From the NCBI RefSeq assembly GCF_000513135.1, contig NZ_BAUV01000022.1, positions 1-64,000 of the forward strand: a stretch of 64,000 bases of DNA, written 5' to 3'. A model generated the notes under the pieces. It saw only the letters and a program-made list of their open reading frames with translations, was not told where the DNA came from and made no database searches. The position numbers were made by a program, and so were the translations under genes. This document shows, one piece after another, positions 8,311 through 16,784 of the stretch (position 1 is the stretch's first letter; every line of letters begins with the position of its first letter). This stretch comes from Halalkalibacter akibai JCM 9157. Lineage in GTDB: Bacteria; Bacillota; Bacilli; Bacillales; Bacillaceae_D.

Positions 8311-9066
8311 TTAGATTGGTTCCACTGAATTTGGTACAGTTTTCTGAGAATTCACTTCTTTAATCATCATAATTAAATTATCACGATTTACTAGCTTTAC
8401 ATTATTAGCAGTAGCGGATATTTTAGCATTTTTAGTAAAGTAACGGTTAGTTACAACAATTTTTTTATTAGCACCATGAACACCTGCACCACCTAGTACT
8501 TCATTTATAGCATCAACACCTACATTATTACCTTCACCATTACACTTTGCTTGTACGGCAATTTTATCTTTACCTCTTTTTAATATTAAATCTGCCCCAA
8601 AATCACCAGTTGGTTTAGTAACCTCAGCGTAATAACCTAATTTGTTATATACTTTCCCTAAATAATGCTCAAATTCAATACCATCCATATTATCAACTTC
8701 TGCAATACCCTCAATTATAGGAGAATGTTTAATAAAGAAAAATTTAATAATTTTAATTCCACCATAAATTGTTATACCTAGAAGAATGATAACGAAGAAA
8801 TTACTTACAACAAGCGTAATTACACCATTTTCAGTAAACCCACTTAGGAACAGTATACCGAAATATACGACTGCAGCCACCTTGAGTTTATCTTTTAGCC
8901 TCCAGTATCTAAATTTATTCCAATCTGTTCTAAGGAGACCCAACAAGCCAAGAGTGTAAATAAAAACAAAAATTAATAGCCAAGGGTATTCGATTGCAGC
9001 CAGTATTAAGAACATATATAACCCTATTTTCAATTCACTAGCAGTTAATTGTTTTTTCCTTCTCAT
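8311..9066 (-). CDS. Membrane-anchored Mrr-type restriction endonuclease-like protein
   Basis: A 251-residue protein on the minus strand. The N-terminal 115 residues contain about four hydrophobic segments (near 14-25, 29-45, 62-76, 83-103). Residues 125-240 form an Mrr-like PD-(D/E)XK nuclease domain: conserved GxEFE near 129-133, GDFGADLIL with Asp155 and Asp159, and the catalytic QAK motif at 172-174. Such domains cut DNA, often modified DNA, and the membrane anchor recalls nucleases thought to meet incoming phage or plasmid DNA. It is a single gene with no methyltransferase partner. Defence is a reasonable inference, not shown. Confidence 0.75.
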   Translation of the reverse strand: MRRKKQLTASELKIGLYMFLILAAIEYPWLLIFVFIYTLGLLGLLRTDWNKFRYWRLKDKLKVAAVVYFGILFLSGFTENGVITLVVSNFFVIILLGITIYGGIKIIKFFFIKHSPIIEGIAEVDNMDGIEFEHYLGKVYNKLGYYAEVTKPTGDFGADLILKRGKDKIAVQAKCNGEGNNVGVDAINEVLGGAGVHGANKKIVVTNRYFTKNAKISATANNVKLVNRDNLIMMIKEVNSQKTVPNSVEPI

Positions 9067-9259
9067 GTAACAGTCCCCCTTTACAACTGATAAATTAATT
9101 ATTCCATTATAAAGGGAAATTATTACAAGTTATTGAGTATTGCGGACAGTTTGAGCCAGCAGTGCGTAGTTTTGAGCCAGTAACTGCGGAAAGGAGAGCC
9201 CCGACCGTTGTTCTGCCATAATTAGCGCATACAATTATCCGCCACCATTGACTTAACTT

Positions 9260-9335
9260 TTGTCCGTGTTGAGAACAATTGCAGGTCTGTCATAAATAAT
9301 GTCAAATAGGCACAACTGCTTGTTAACACGGACAA
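9260..9335. repeat. Inverted repeat, about 20-bp arms with a bulge
   Basis: TTGTCCGTGTT plus AACAATTGCAG (9260-9284) is complementary, apart from a GAG bulge and an unpaired base or two, to CTGCTTGTTAACACGGACAA (9316-9335). Confidence 0.6.
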
Positions 9336-9340
9336 TCCGA

Positions 9341-9390
9341 TTCCCAGCATTTGCTGGTGGGGCCCGACTCCTTCCACCAAATGCTGGGAA
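9341..9390. repeat. Near-perfect hairpin, about 19-bp stem
   Basis: TTCCCAGCATTTGCTGGTGG pairs with CCACCAAATGCTGGGAA around a loop of about 12 bases, with a single bulge. No T-run follows, so it is not an ordinary terminator. Confidence 0.6.
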
Positions 9391-9751
9391 CTAGTGATTC
9401 ATAATAATAGAAATTGATGATTTTAAATGGGAAACCATTACTTAATTGAGAATTTTAAAAAACGACTTAGTTTTTTTATGCTTTGTCGTTTTCTTTATCT
9501 GCAAGTATAATTGCAGCACACATTAAACTAGGGGAGATGGTTGTAGTGGTAAAAGTATCTTCATTAAATGATTTAGTAATATGATATTGGAGCAAGTGAA
9601 GTTATGGGACTACTATTGAAGGAACATGGATTGCTGAAGTGAAATTTTGAAGTCGATAAGTATAATGAAGAGAATCACATTTATGATTACAAGTATGTTC
9701 CTTATATGAGGAAACAGGAAATGTTGAGTTTCTTGAGAAGTATATAGCATA

Positions 9752-9782
9752 GAAAAAAGAAAGAAGTAAAACACTTCTTTCT
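9752..9782 (-). terminator. Minus-strand terminator behind the recombinase genes
   Basis: AGAAAGAAGT and ACTTCTTTCT form a perfect 10-bp stem. Read on the minus strand it is followed by a T-rich run, so it ends transcripts coming from the recombinase trio and the integrase remnant. Confidence 0.6.
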
Positions 9783-9938
9783 ATGACTTCTTAAACAATC
9801 CATTAAGCGGAGAAAAACTATTATGCTGGCTTCTAACATCCATGTTAGTCATTTGAATATATTTACGAACCATATTCATGTGACCGTGCCCCGAGATTTT
9901 TTGAAGGCTGAAAGAGTCTCCACCATTCATTATATCTG
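9781..9938 (-). pseudogene. C-terminal remnant of a fourth tyrosine recombinase
   Basis: On the minus strand the frame reads NGGDSFSLQKISGHGHMNMV, then RKYIQMTN, and ends SPLNGLFKKS before a stop at 9781. This is the C-terminal part of a XerC/D-type integrase, with the GHG(H) box and catalytic Tyr context (MVRKYIQM). The fragment starts exactly where the third gene of the trio stops, so the rest of that integrase was replaced or deleted. Confidence 0.7.
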
Positions 9939-10889
9939 TAAAACTGCATTAATCTTATCTTCTATTTTCTTATAAACAATGTGATGCTCTTTAATAACAA
10001 TATTCTTATTTCTTGTATAATTTGGGGCTACGTAGCTCCTTGTAGAAGAAAGGTATTCGTGTCCTAATAATTGTTGTACTATAAAAATATGGCTACCCGC
10101 GTCCAGCATATGGGTTGCAAACGAGTGGCGTATACTATGAATTCTAACATACGGTAAATTTGCTTTTTTAAGGTATTTCTTTAGTTTACTCCTTAGCTTA
10201 TCTTTAGAAAATTTATGTCCAAAAAGATAGTCAGACTCAGAAAGGTCGTTAGTGGTACAATAGTATTTTAATACTTCGCCAAACCCATTTCGAAGAGAAA
10301 CGATCCTTTCTCTTCTATTTTTTGTTTTTTCTAGCAATAGCATCTCTCTTTCAAAATCTATTTCATTAATTTTTATATCTAAAAGTTCAGATATTCTCAT
10401 ACCAGTAGAGAAAAGTAAACTGAATAGAAGCACTTCACTTATTAGATCTTCACTATGTGTTACTATGCTATTAAATAATTTCAAAATTTCATGTTTACTT
10501 AAGATACGAATAGGTTTCCTCTTTTCTTTATATTTTTTTATATCAAACTTCATAGTACTAGTTACGTCAGGGAAATTTTCGTTTCTATATAAATATCTAA
10601 AAAAACTCTTCAATGCACAGGATAAAGTTTTTAATCGATAATAGCTTTTATCTGCACTTTCATAAAGGAATTCATCTAATAATGTAGATCTTATAGGTGT
10701 ATAAATATCACCACTCTTGATTCTCACAACATATATTCTCTTTAAGTCAACCTCTTCAACACTACACTTTAATTTAAGTGAGAGGAAATCACAGAATAAC
10801 TGTAACGCTTTTACATACTCTTTTTTAGTAGACACAGCTAATTTACAAGTTTTGTTATATTCCTCAATTTTTAATTTAAAATTACACAT
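9930..10889 (-). CDS. Tyrosine recombinase, third gene of a recombinase trio
   Basis: A 319-residue tyrosine recombinase. It has an N-terminal SAM-like core-binding domain and a C-terminal catalytic domain with the Arg I box (STGMRISELL), the H-x-x-R box (IHSIRHSFATH), the second His box (LLGHEY) and the Tyr nucleophile in SSTRSYVAP. It starts 2 bases after the stop of the second recombinase gene, so the three are co-transcribed and probably translationally coupled. Three adjacent, mutually divergent tyrosine recombinases in fixed order are the hallmark of recombinase-in-trio (RIT) elements, whose movement is thought to need all three proteins. Confidence 0.8.
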   Translation of the reverse strand: MCNFKLKIEEYNKTCKLAVSTKKEYVKALQLFCDFLSLKLKCSVEEVDLKRIYVVRIKSGDIYTPIRSTLLDEFLYESADKSYYRLKTLSCALKSFFRYLYRNENFPDVTSTMKFDIKKYKEKRKPIRILSKHEILKLFNSIVTHSEDLISEVLLFSLLFSTGMRISELLDIKINEIDFEREMLLLEKTKNRRERIVSLRNGFGEVLKYYCTTNDLSESDYLFGHKFSKDKLRSKLKKYLKKANLPYVRIHSIRHSFATHMLDAGSHIFIVQQLLGHEYLSSTRSYVAPNYTRNKNIVIKEHHIVYKKIEDKINAVLQI

Positions 10890-10891
10890 AC

Positions 10892-11962
10892 TTAACCCTC
10901 AAATCCGAGCATATGTTTTAACAACTTTTCAAATGGAAAAGGATACTTTCCAACAACTTCATCTTTTAAGTCTTGTGGATGTAACTTAGTGTAAATTGCT
11001 GTTGTTTCCATATGGTCATGTCCTAATACTTGTTGAAGAATTTCAATTCTCATTCCTTGTTTTATTGACTGAACTGCAAAAGAGTGTCTAAATGAATGGG
11101 GAGAGTATTGGTTATCAATCCCTAACGCTTCTAGCAAGTTTTGTAACATTTTCTGGATAGACCTTATTAGGACAGGTTTCCTATTATCATATATTCTCTT
11201 TGAGAAAAGGTGGCGCTCATCGGTATAAGCTATTTCTTTGACTCCAGTTCTAGATAGGAAATCTAAAACCACTTTTTTTACTTCAGGGTACATAGGAATA
11301 TATCTTTCCTTATTGCCCTTACCTTTACGAATGAATATTATATTTTCATCTACCTTAAAATCCCCAATTCTAACGTTTACTAATTCACTTATTCTACAAC
11401 CGGTTCCAATTAGGAAGTAGAGGACAGTGTAATTAAAGAATGGGGAGGAAGTTTTTAATGATTCATTTAACAATTTCTTAATTACTTCTGTAGGGATATA
11501 GCGAGGTAACTTTTCGCACTTATATACTTCGAATCTACTTCGTATATCTTCTGATATATACTTTTGTGTGTAAGCAAAATTAATCAATGCATTAATAATT
11601 GCTTGATAAGTATTCTTTGTACCAGGAGAAATTTTACCTTTTCTTATAATAGATAGATTATAAAAATCATCCATTATTTCTTCATTTAAATCAAGTAGAC
11701 AAAAATTAGGATTTATTTTATTTAGGAAAACTTTAAATCTCTCCAGGAAATAATTGTAATAGTATATAGTGTCAGCCGTTTTTCTTTCTAGCTTTAAATC
11801 TTTAGCAATCTTATCTTTATACTCATTGATAATCTCAACAGCAGTCTTAGATGATTCCAATCTTCTACTGCCTTGCAGTAGATTAAAAAAATCTTTTAAA
11901 TCAATTCCATATTGCTCACAAATAATCTCTGGTTCAATTTCAGGGCGCTGTTCAATGTGCAT
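10892..11962 (-). CDS. Tyrosine recombinase, second gene of a recombinase trio
   Basis: A 356-residue tyrosine recombinase with the catalytic blocks IGTGCRISELV (Arg I), PHSFRHSFAVQ (H-x-x-R), VLGHDHMETT (second His) and the Tyr in AIYTKLHP. An N-terminal extension of about 60 residues precedes the core-binding domain. The gene overlaps the first recombinase gene by 11 bases and ends 2 bases before the third, a tight operon. No residue of the catalytic set is missing, so it looks active. Confidence 0.8.
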   Translation of the reverse strand: MHIEQRPEIEPEIICEQYGIDLKDFFNLLQGSRRLESSKTAVEIINEYKDKIAKDLKLERKTADTIYYYNYFLERFKVFLNKINPNFCLLDLNEEIMDDFYNLSIIRKGKISPGTKNTYQAIINALINFAYTQKYISEDIRSRFEVYKCEKLPRYIPTEVIKKLLNESLKTSSPFFNYTVLYFLIGTGCRISELVNVRIGDFKVDENIIFIRKGKGNKERYIPMYPEVKKVVLDFLSRTGVKEIAYTDERHLFSKRIYDNRKPVLIRSIQKMLQNLLEALGIDNQYSPHSFRHSFAVQSIKQGMRIEILQQVLGHDHMETTAIYTKLHPQDLKDEVVGKYPFPFEKLLKHMLGFEG

Positions 11963-13157
11963 TGTTTTCTCCTTCTAACAATTGATGTAATGGATTGAAT
12001 GGTAAAGAATTCTTGAGTAACCTCTTAACACTCTTATGAACATAGTACTCTGTGGATCTCCAGTGTAAATGTCCCATAGATTTTGATACTTCTTCAAAGT
12101 CATTCAAATTATCAAGAGCATTGGTTGCATAAGTATGTCTTAAGGCTTTAGCGTTTACTTTTGCTTTGCCAAAGGCTTTCTTATTAATATTGAAAATCAT
12201 ACTTGCAACTCCATTTCGAGATAAAGGCTCTCCGAATACATTAATAAATACATATGTGTGATTTGGATTGTGCTCTTTTCTTATCTCTATATATTTCTTG
12301 AGAATTTTTGTTAAATCCTTGCTTATTTTCAATGTTCGTTGACCTGACTTTTTACAAAAGACAGTGATAAGAGATTCACTAAGTCTTAGATCATTGATGC
12401 AAAGTCCAGTGAGCTCAATTGGTCTAATACCTAATTCCATAATTAGAAGTAAAATGCACATATCTCTTACTTTAAAATTACTATGTTCTTCTGCCGTTTC
12501 AATTAACTTTATTATGTCTTGAGTTGCTGAAAAGGCATTTGTTCGCTTTCCTTGTTTTTTTAAGGATGAGGGTACTTTATAATAAAGAAAAATTATTTTA
12601 TTCTTCCTTAGAAAATCAACAAATAATTGAACTACATATAAATATTTATATATAGTACTTTCCTGAATTTCTCCGTCATTTTGTCTTTTAATTAGGAAAT
12701 TTTCATATTCTAGAATATCTTCCATGGTAAGGTCAGAAAAATCACCTCTTGAACCACTTTCTGAAACTCTCCTAGAAGCTATATACTCTCTAAAACATTT
12801 TAGATTTCGAATAGAAGATTTCCTACTACTTAAGGCATAACCTTCATTCTCTAAATACTTTAGAAATAGACTAATGGTTGAATCCAGAGAGTCCTTCCAC
12901 GTCTTTGGAGATTCATGTCTTTCCTTTAAAAGGCTAGAAGATTTATTTCTCCTAAAGTTCTGGCTTCTTGTTTCTTCTAGAATAAAAGTAAATAGTTGGT
13001 CTAGATTGGTTTCAGATTTATGATTAATTTGTTTGTTTATCAACTTTAATTTCATTTGGTTCTCATAGTTTTTAAACAGTAGATATAAATTATCTAATGT
13101 GATTTTAATCTTCTTATTTACCTCATTAGTAAAAGTATGGTTAGCTAAATTACTCAT
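11952..13157 (-). CDS. Tyrosine recombinase, first gene of a recombinase trio
   Basis: A 401-residue protein with a long N-terminal region (about 115 residues), a core-binding domain near 115-200 and a catalytic domain with ELGIRPIELTG (Arg I), ALRHTYATN (Arg II, with Ala where most relatives have the first His), MGHLHWRST (second His) and Tyr in EYYVHKS. The long N-terminus and the altered first His distinguish it from its two partners, as expected for a trio whose members have separate tasks. A strong AAGGAGAG ribosome binding site precedes the ATG. Confidence 0.8.
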   Translation of the reverse strand: MSNLANHTFTNEVNKKIKITLDNLYLLFKNYENQMKLKLINKQINHKSETNLDQLFTFILEETRSQNFRRNKSSSLLKERHESPKTWKDSLDSTISLFLKYLENEGYALSSRKSSIRNLKCFREYIASRRVSESGSRGDFSDLTMEDILEYENFLIKRQNDGEIQESTIYKYLYVVQLFVDFLRKNKIIFLYYKVPSSLKKQGKRTNAFSATQDIIKLIETAEEHSNFKVRDMCILLLIMELGIRPIELTGLCINDLRLSESLITVFCKKSGQRTLKISKDLTKILKKYIEIRKEHNPNHTYVFINVFGEPLSRNGVASMIFNINKKAFGKAKVNAKALRHTYATNALDNLNDFEEVSKSMGHLHWRSTEYYVHKSVKRLLKNSLPFNPLHQLLEGENNAH

Positions 13158-13655
13158 AGTACTCTCCTTATTTTGACAAAATTTTCAAAAATTTTATTGT
13201 ATAATTACCAAAATGGATAATTACTTTTTTATATTATCTACTGTATAAGACTGCTTCTTCTTTTAGTCAGCTTATTCAAATACATTAAAGGTTTAGGAAA
13301 AAATACTGTCCTAAAAGAAGAGCTAATATATATCCTTTCCAATTTTTACAAATAAATTCGTATTATGTTTTTAATACGAACTTTGCTTTATCGCGTTAAA
13401 GGGTTGTTGATTGGAATATTTAAAGGGAGGTGTTGGATATATCAACTTACGGTTTTCTAGAAATACTTAAATTTATTATGTTTGTTCAATTGCATTACAT
13501 TATTTTTCCTAGTACACTTACGAATTTTTTAAGACATTCTTTCCAACACAAGAACAATCATAAAACAATCCTTTTACTCGATAATAGTTTAAACTTTTAA
13601 AAGTGGTAGAGTGATTAATGAATTTTGTTAAGGTATGTTGGTTCTGGTGATATAA
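13158..13655. other. Intergenic region between divergent genes
   Basis: Holds the upstream region of the recombinase trio (AT-rich, with an imperfect AATTACC/GGATAATT repeat near 13202-13226) and a short inverted repeat at 13356-13381. A 55-codon TTG-started ORF at 13433-13600 behind GGGAGG can be read but lacks protein-like composition. One end of a trio element should lie here; I could not define it. Confidence 0.35.
13356..13381. repeat. Inverted repeat TTCGTATTA/TAATACGAA
   Basis: Two perfect 9-base arms around a short AT-rich loop, upstream of the recombinase trio. It may be an operator or part of a recombination site. Confidence 0.45.
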
Positions 13656-14513
13656 ATGAAACCAATCCCAGAATTTATACTTCTTAACAAGTATTCTGAT
13701 ATTAGTTTTGGTCTTAAAGATTTTTTAAAGGGGGAAATAAGCGAAGAAGAATATATAAATACACGTAAAGATGCAAGTGGGCGATTAAGATATCCTTGGC
13801 CAGAATTGATTTTTCTGAAAAGTGACATGACACTGTACGGAGAATATTTATTGAAATTTTCATTAGTGGGCCGTCGGACAGTACTACTAGTAGAAGAATC
13901 AATTGGTTTTAAAAAAACAGAGTTATACGATTTCTATAGCATTCCTAGTGATACAATTGGTAGATACCTTCGTAGAGCCTACGACACAAAAAAAAGTAAG
14001 CATCCTCCAAGAATTCGAAATATGACGACTTTACCTCCAACAGTTTCCAGAGAGGTTATTGCATTTTTTGCACTATTAGCGCGAGTTCCAATTTCATGGT
14101 TGATCCATGAAAAACCAGACTTGGAATGGAGCGTAGATTACTTTGATTATTTGCCACATACGAAAAAATTAAGTTTATCAGAGTTCAAAAGTTATTTGAA
14201 AAATTTCCCTGTTAATATCCAACATGATGTAAGTGGTATTATTATAAATGTAGGTGTTAAGTTTCCTCTCTATATTCGTTTGGAATCAATTTATGGCGGC
14301 TTCATTATTGAAGTATTTAACCCTAATTTTGGATTAAATGATATATTCATTCTAAGAGAGTTGTTAAAAGATTTTTATTATATAGAAGAAGGCTATATGG
14401 GGACTGTTATAGAATCACATAAAAATTATACATTTATTGTGAATAAAAAGAATATGAAACCTCTTTGTATACCAATGGAATTCAAGAGATTTTCAAACCC
14501 TACAACTTTGTAA
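13656..14513 (+). CDS. Hypothetical protein (285 aa)
   Basis: ATG at 13656 with a weak GGTGAT upstream. The protein is soluble, with mixed helix and strand and many aromatic residues. It has no signal peptide, no clear membrane span and no motif I recognise. It is followed by a terminator and lies between the recombinase trio and the integrase cassette, so it is island cargo. Codon use is AT-rich like its neighbours. Confidence 0.5.
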   Translation: MKPIPEFILLNKYSDISFGLKDFLKGEISEEEYINTRKDASGRLRYPWPELIFLKSDMTLYGEYLLKFSLVGRRTVLLVEESIGFKKTELYDFYSIPSDTIGRYLRRAYDTKKSKHPPRIRNMTTLPPTVSREVIAFFALLARVPISWLIHEKPDLEWSVDYFDYLPHTKKLSLSEFKSYLKNFPVNIQHDVSGIIINVGVKFPLYIRLESIYGGFIIEVFNPNFGLNDIFILRELLKDFYYIEEGYMGTVIESHKNYTFIVNKKNMKPLCIPMEFKRFSNPTTL

Positions 14514-14548
14514 AGTAGTACCCTATGAGCAAATGAATAAATGTAGAA

Positions 14549-14574
14549 CCTCCTTACTAAAAGGAGTTTTTTTT
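14549..14574 (+). terminator. Terminator whose stem contains the next gene's ribosome binding site
   Basis: CTCCTT and AAGGAG form a short stem (slightly longer with flanking bases), followed directly by eight T residues that run to the ATG at 14575. The 3' arm is also the only Shine-Dalgarno sequence for that ATG. Confidence 0.6.
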
Positions 14575-14781
14575 ATGGTTAATAAAAAAACAGAAATTAA
14601 ACTAATGAGAGAAAAAGCTCTCAAAATTTTAGAAAAATGGACTGAAGAATTAAATAAGGAAATAGAGGATGAGCAAAATGAAATCGCATGCGAGAAAAAA
14701 CACTTAAAAGAATGTCCAACAGTTCAGAAATATTATGATATTGAGAATCACACAGGTAATCCCAGATGTACCAAAGATTAA
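14575..14781 (+). CDS. Small charged coiled-coil protein (68 aa)
   Basis: The ATG at 14575 lies 9 bases after AAAGGAG; an upstream ATG at 14533 lacks such a site. The product is highly charged (EELNKEIEDEQNEIACEKKH), a likely helix or coiled coil, with three Cys. No family recognised. It precedes the excisionase gene and may belong to the integrase cassette. Confidence 0.4.
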   Translation: MVNKKTEIKLMREKALKILEKWTEELNKEIEDEQNEIACEKKHLKECPTVQKYYDIENHTGNPRCTKD

Positions 14782-14906
14782 AAGTTATTAATCATATCAA
14801 AAAAAGAGATCGAAAAATGGCTAATACACATGACGTAACTAATAGAAAACGAAACGTAGTCTCAACAGCCTACAAAATTGAAAGAGCTATAAATGGAGGA
14901 AAAAGT

Positions 14907-15092
14907 ATGCGGATTGAGGACTTAGAAGATGTACTAACTGTGAAAGATATTGCGAAATTTTTAGGGATCAGTAGGGCAAAAGCTTATGAGCTTGCTAATT
15001 CGGATGAATTTCGAACAATAAGGGTTGGGTCAAGAATTCTCATCCCAAAATCATCTCTTTTGAAATGGTTGAAAGGGGAAACTGATCACTAA
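14907..15092 (+). CDS. Excisionase-type helix-turn-helix protein
   Basis: A 61-residue protein. ATG at 14907 follows GGAGG (14896-14900) at normal spacing; the frame is open further upstream, but those starts have no ribosome binding site. The sequence is a MerR/HTH_17-like DNA-binding domain: LTVKDIAKFLGISRAKAYEL, then the wing IRVGSRILIPKSSLLKWL. Such proteins are recombination directionality factors (Xis) or cassette regulators. It sits 115 bases upstream of the integrase gene, the standard arrangement, and would favour excision of the island from tRNA-Sec. Confidence 0.75.
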   Translation: MRIEDLEDVLTVKDIAKFLGISRAKAYELANSDEFRTIRVGSRILIPKSSLLKWLKGETDH

Positions 15093-15207
15093 AAATTCAA
15101 TAACAGGCATCTAAAACTTACTATTCTAGTTTAATGCAACTCACAATGAACCATACTGATGATGGTGTTTAAGTTTAGGTGCCCAGTCAATTAAAGGAGG
15201 AAGCTGA

Positions 15208-16332
15208 ATGACTGGTCGCGTAACCAAGGATAAAAAGACAAACAAGTATTACTATACAATTGATATTAGAACAAAAGAAAATCGCAAAAGGAAGGTGAAG
15301 AAGAATTTCAAAACAAAAAAGGAAGCTAAAAGGGCTTTAGAACTTGCAATGGAGGAACTTCAAAAAGAGGAGAGGGTGAAGGATTCTCAAAAGGAGGGGA
15401 CCTGGACCTTAGGGAGCTATTTCGATTATTGGCTTAAGACCTATGCCAAGTCAAATACCGCTCCTAACACGTTTAGAGGGTATGAAGGAATTATTCGTGT
15501 CCACTTAAAACCTGATCTTGGCCATATAAAGCTTCATGATCTTACAATTAATCAAATTCAAGATTATTATACGGATAAATTGGAACAAGTATCTGCCCAA
15601 ACTGTCAAACATCATCATCGATTATTATGTAAAATGTTAAATGATGCTATCGACTGGGAATTTCTTACCAAAAATGTGGCACTGAAAGCCAAGCCTCCCA
15701 AACCAGAGAGATTTAAACCGACCTTCTATTCAAAGGAAGAATTAAATCATCTTTTTGAAGCTGCAAAAGCAAGTACCGTGTACCATCCGATTATTTTTAC
15801 GGGAGGACATACAGGAGCGCGTTTGGGAGAATTGAGAGCTTTACAATGGGATGATATAGACTTCCATGCACGTAAAGTGTCAATTACTAAGTCTGCTTAT
15901 ATGGAAAAAAACGGAAAGACCTTAATTAGGGATCTGACTAAAGGGAAAAAAGACCGTACCATTATATTTGGTAAGAATCTAATGGTGTTTCTAAAGAGTC
16001 ACTTCGAACGCTATCAAGAAATGAAAACGCTATTAGGGGAAACGTTCAATCCAAACAACCTTGTTTTTTTCAATGCTATTGGCGACTACATTAAGCCGCG
16101 TGAGTTGCATCGTGCTTATAAAAATGCCATTAAACGATCAGGTCTTAGTGATGCACGTTTCCATGACTTACGCCATTCTCATGCTACAATCTTGCTCAAA
16201 AAAAATGTACATCCTAAAATCGTTAGTGAGCGTTTAGGTCACTCTAAACCAAGTATTACATTAGAGATCTATAGCCACGCAACATCTTCTCTTCAAGAAG
16301 AGGCGGCTCATGTGTTTGATGAGGATGAATAA
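15208..16332 (+). CDS. int: Site-specific integrase (phage/Tn916-type tyrosine recombinase)
   Basis: A 374-residue integrase with AAAGGAGG before its ATG. Residues 1-60 form the arm-type binding domain (KNFKTKKEAKRALELAMEEL), about 65-160 the core-binding domain, and the rest the catalytic domain: Arg in GARLGELRALQW, the His-x-x-Arg box in FHDLRHSHATI, the second His in RLGHSK, and Tyr in LEIYSHAT. It is encoded toward, and ends about 100 bp from, the 3' end of tRNA-Sec. Integrases of this class usually recombine at tRNA 3' ends and lie next to the attachment site, so tRNA-Sec is the likely target of this island. Confidence 0.9.
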   Translation: MTGRVTKDKKTNKYYYTIDIRTKENRKRKVKKNFKTKKEAKRALELAMEELQKEERVKDSQKEGTWTLGSYFDYWLKTYAKSNTAPNTFRGYEGIIRVHLKPDLGHIKLHDLTINQIQDYYTDKLEQVSAQTVKHHHRLLCKMLNDAIDWEFLTKNVALKAKPPKPERFKPTFYSKEELNHLFEAAKASTVYHPIIFTGGHTGARLGELRALQWDDIDFHARKVSITKSAYMEKNGKTLIRDLTKGKKDRTIIFGKNLMVFLKSHFERYQEMKTLLGETFNPNNLVFFNAIGDYIKPRELHRAYKNAIKRSGLSDARFHDLRHSHATILLKKNVHPKIVSERLGHSKPSITLEIYSHATSSLQEEAAHVFDEDE

Positions 16333-16379
16333 CTCATTTGGCACCCAAAAGGCACCCAAAAAGAAAGGGTATCTAGATG

Positions 16380-16409
16380 AGGCTTTTAGATACTATTAAT
16401 TAAAAGCCT
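16380..16409. terminator. Hairpin between int and tRNA-Sec
   Basis: AGGCTTTT and AAAAGCCT form a perfect 8-bp stem that could work on both strands. Two direct GGCACCCAAAA repeats lie just upstream (16340-16362), possible arm-type integrase sites. Confidence 0.5.
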
Positions 16410-16432
16410 TCCAACCCTAGATATGTAAGGTT

Positions 16433-16529
16433 TGGCGGGACTGTGTAGGAATCGAACCTACCGAAGACGGCACGCGCCTCCCAAGCGGTTTTGAAGACCG
16501 TGGCGAACACCAGTGTCACAGCCAGCCCC
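16433..16529 (-). tRNA. selC: Selenocysteine tRNA (anticodon UCA)
   Basis: Read on the minus strand this is a 97-nt tRNA starting GGGGCTG and ending CAGTCCCGCCA, with CCA encoded. The anticodon loop is CUUCAAA with anticodon UCA, which reads UGA. The T-arm is GTAGG-TTCGATT-CCTAC. The variable arm is long (GGAGGC/GCC region) and the acceptor stem is extended, both marks of bacterial tRNA-Sec. SelA converts Ser-tRNA-Sec to Sec-tRNA-Sec and SelB delivers it to recoded UGA codons. Both are encoded downstream. An integrase lies beside its 3' end. Confidence 0.93.
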
Positions 16530-16699
16530 ATGTATGAAAATAAAAAATCTAGCATACGAAAATATATTATAAAGGTTATGTTAAGAAAATACAAGGAGTA
16601 AAACAGTAGGCCTTTTAGTAAAAGCAATTTAGTAATAGGTCAATGACAAGCTTGCTAGTCTAGGTATTCATGCGTTTATATAATTCCTGGAAATTATTG

Positions 16700-16728
16700 T
16701 TGACACTCCCTAATAATGCGCTTACACT
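16700..16728 (+). promoter_or_regulatory. Sigma-A-type promoter for the hut operon
   Basis: TTGACA at 16700-16705 and TACACT at 16723-16728 are 17 bases apart, about 55 bases upstream of hutP. Confidence 0.65.
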
Positions 16729-16784
16729 TAAAGTAGTTATTAGACATTAGAGTTTTATAGATAAGTTGAAAGAGTTGTTGTTGA

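Larger units (their letters stand above)
9067..9780. other. Intergenic region of about 700 bp with large hairpins
   Basis: No intact gene is visible. The region contains two adjacent large inverted repeats (listed separately), two copies of TTTGAGCCAG near 9148-9181, and short open stretches near 9540-9745 that look like decayed coding DNA. Confidence 0.5.

Noticed and set aside
16400-16627. Minus-strand ORF across tRNA-Sec
   Set aside because: It runs through the tRNA gene and is a chance open frame.
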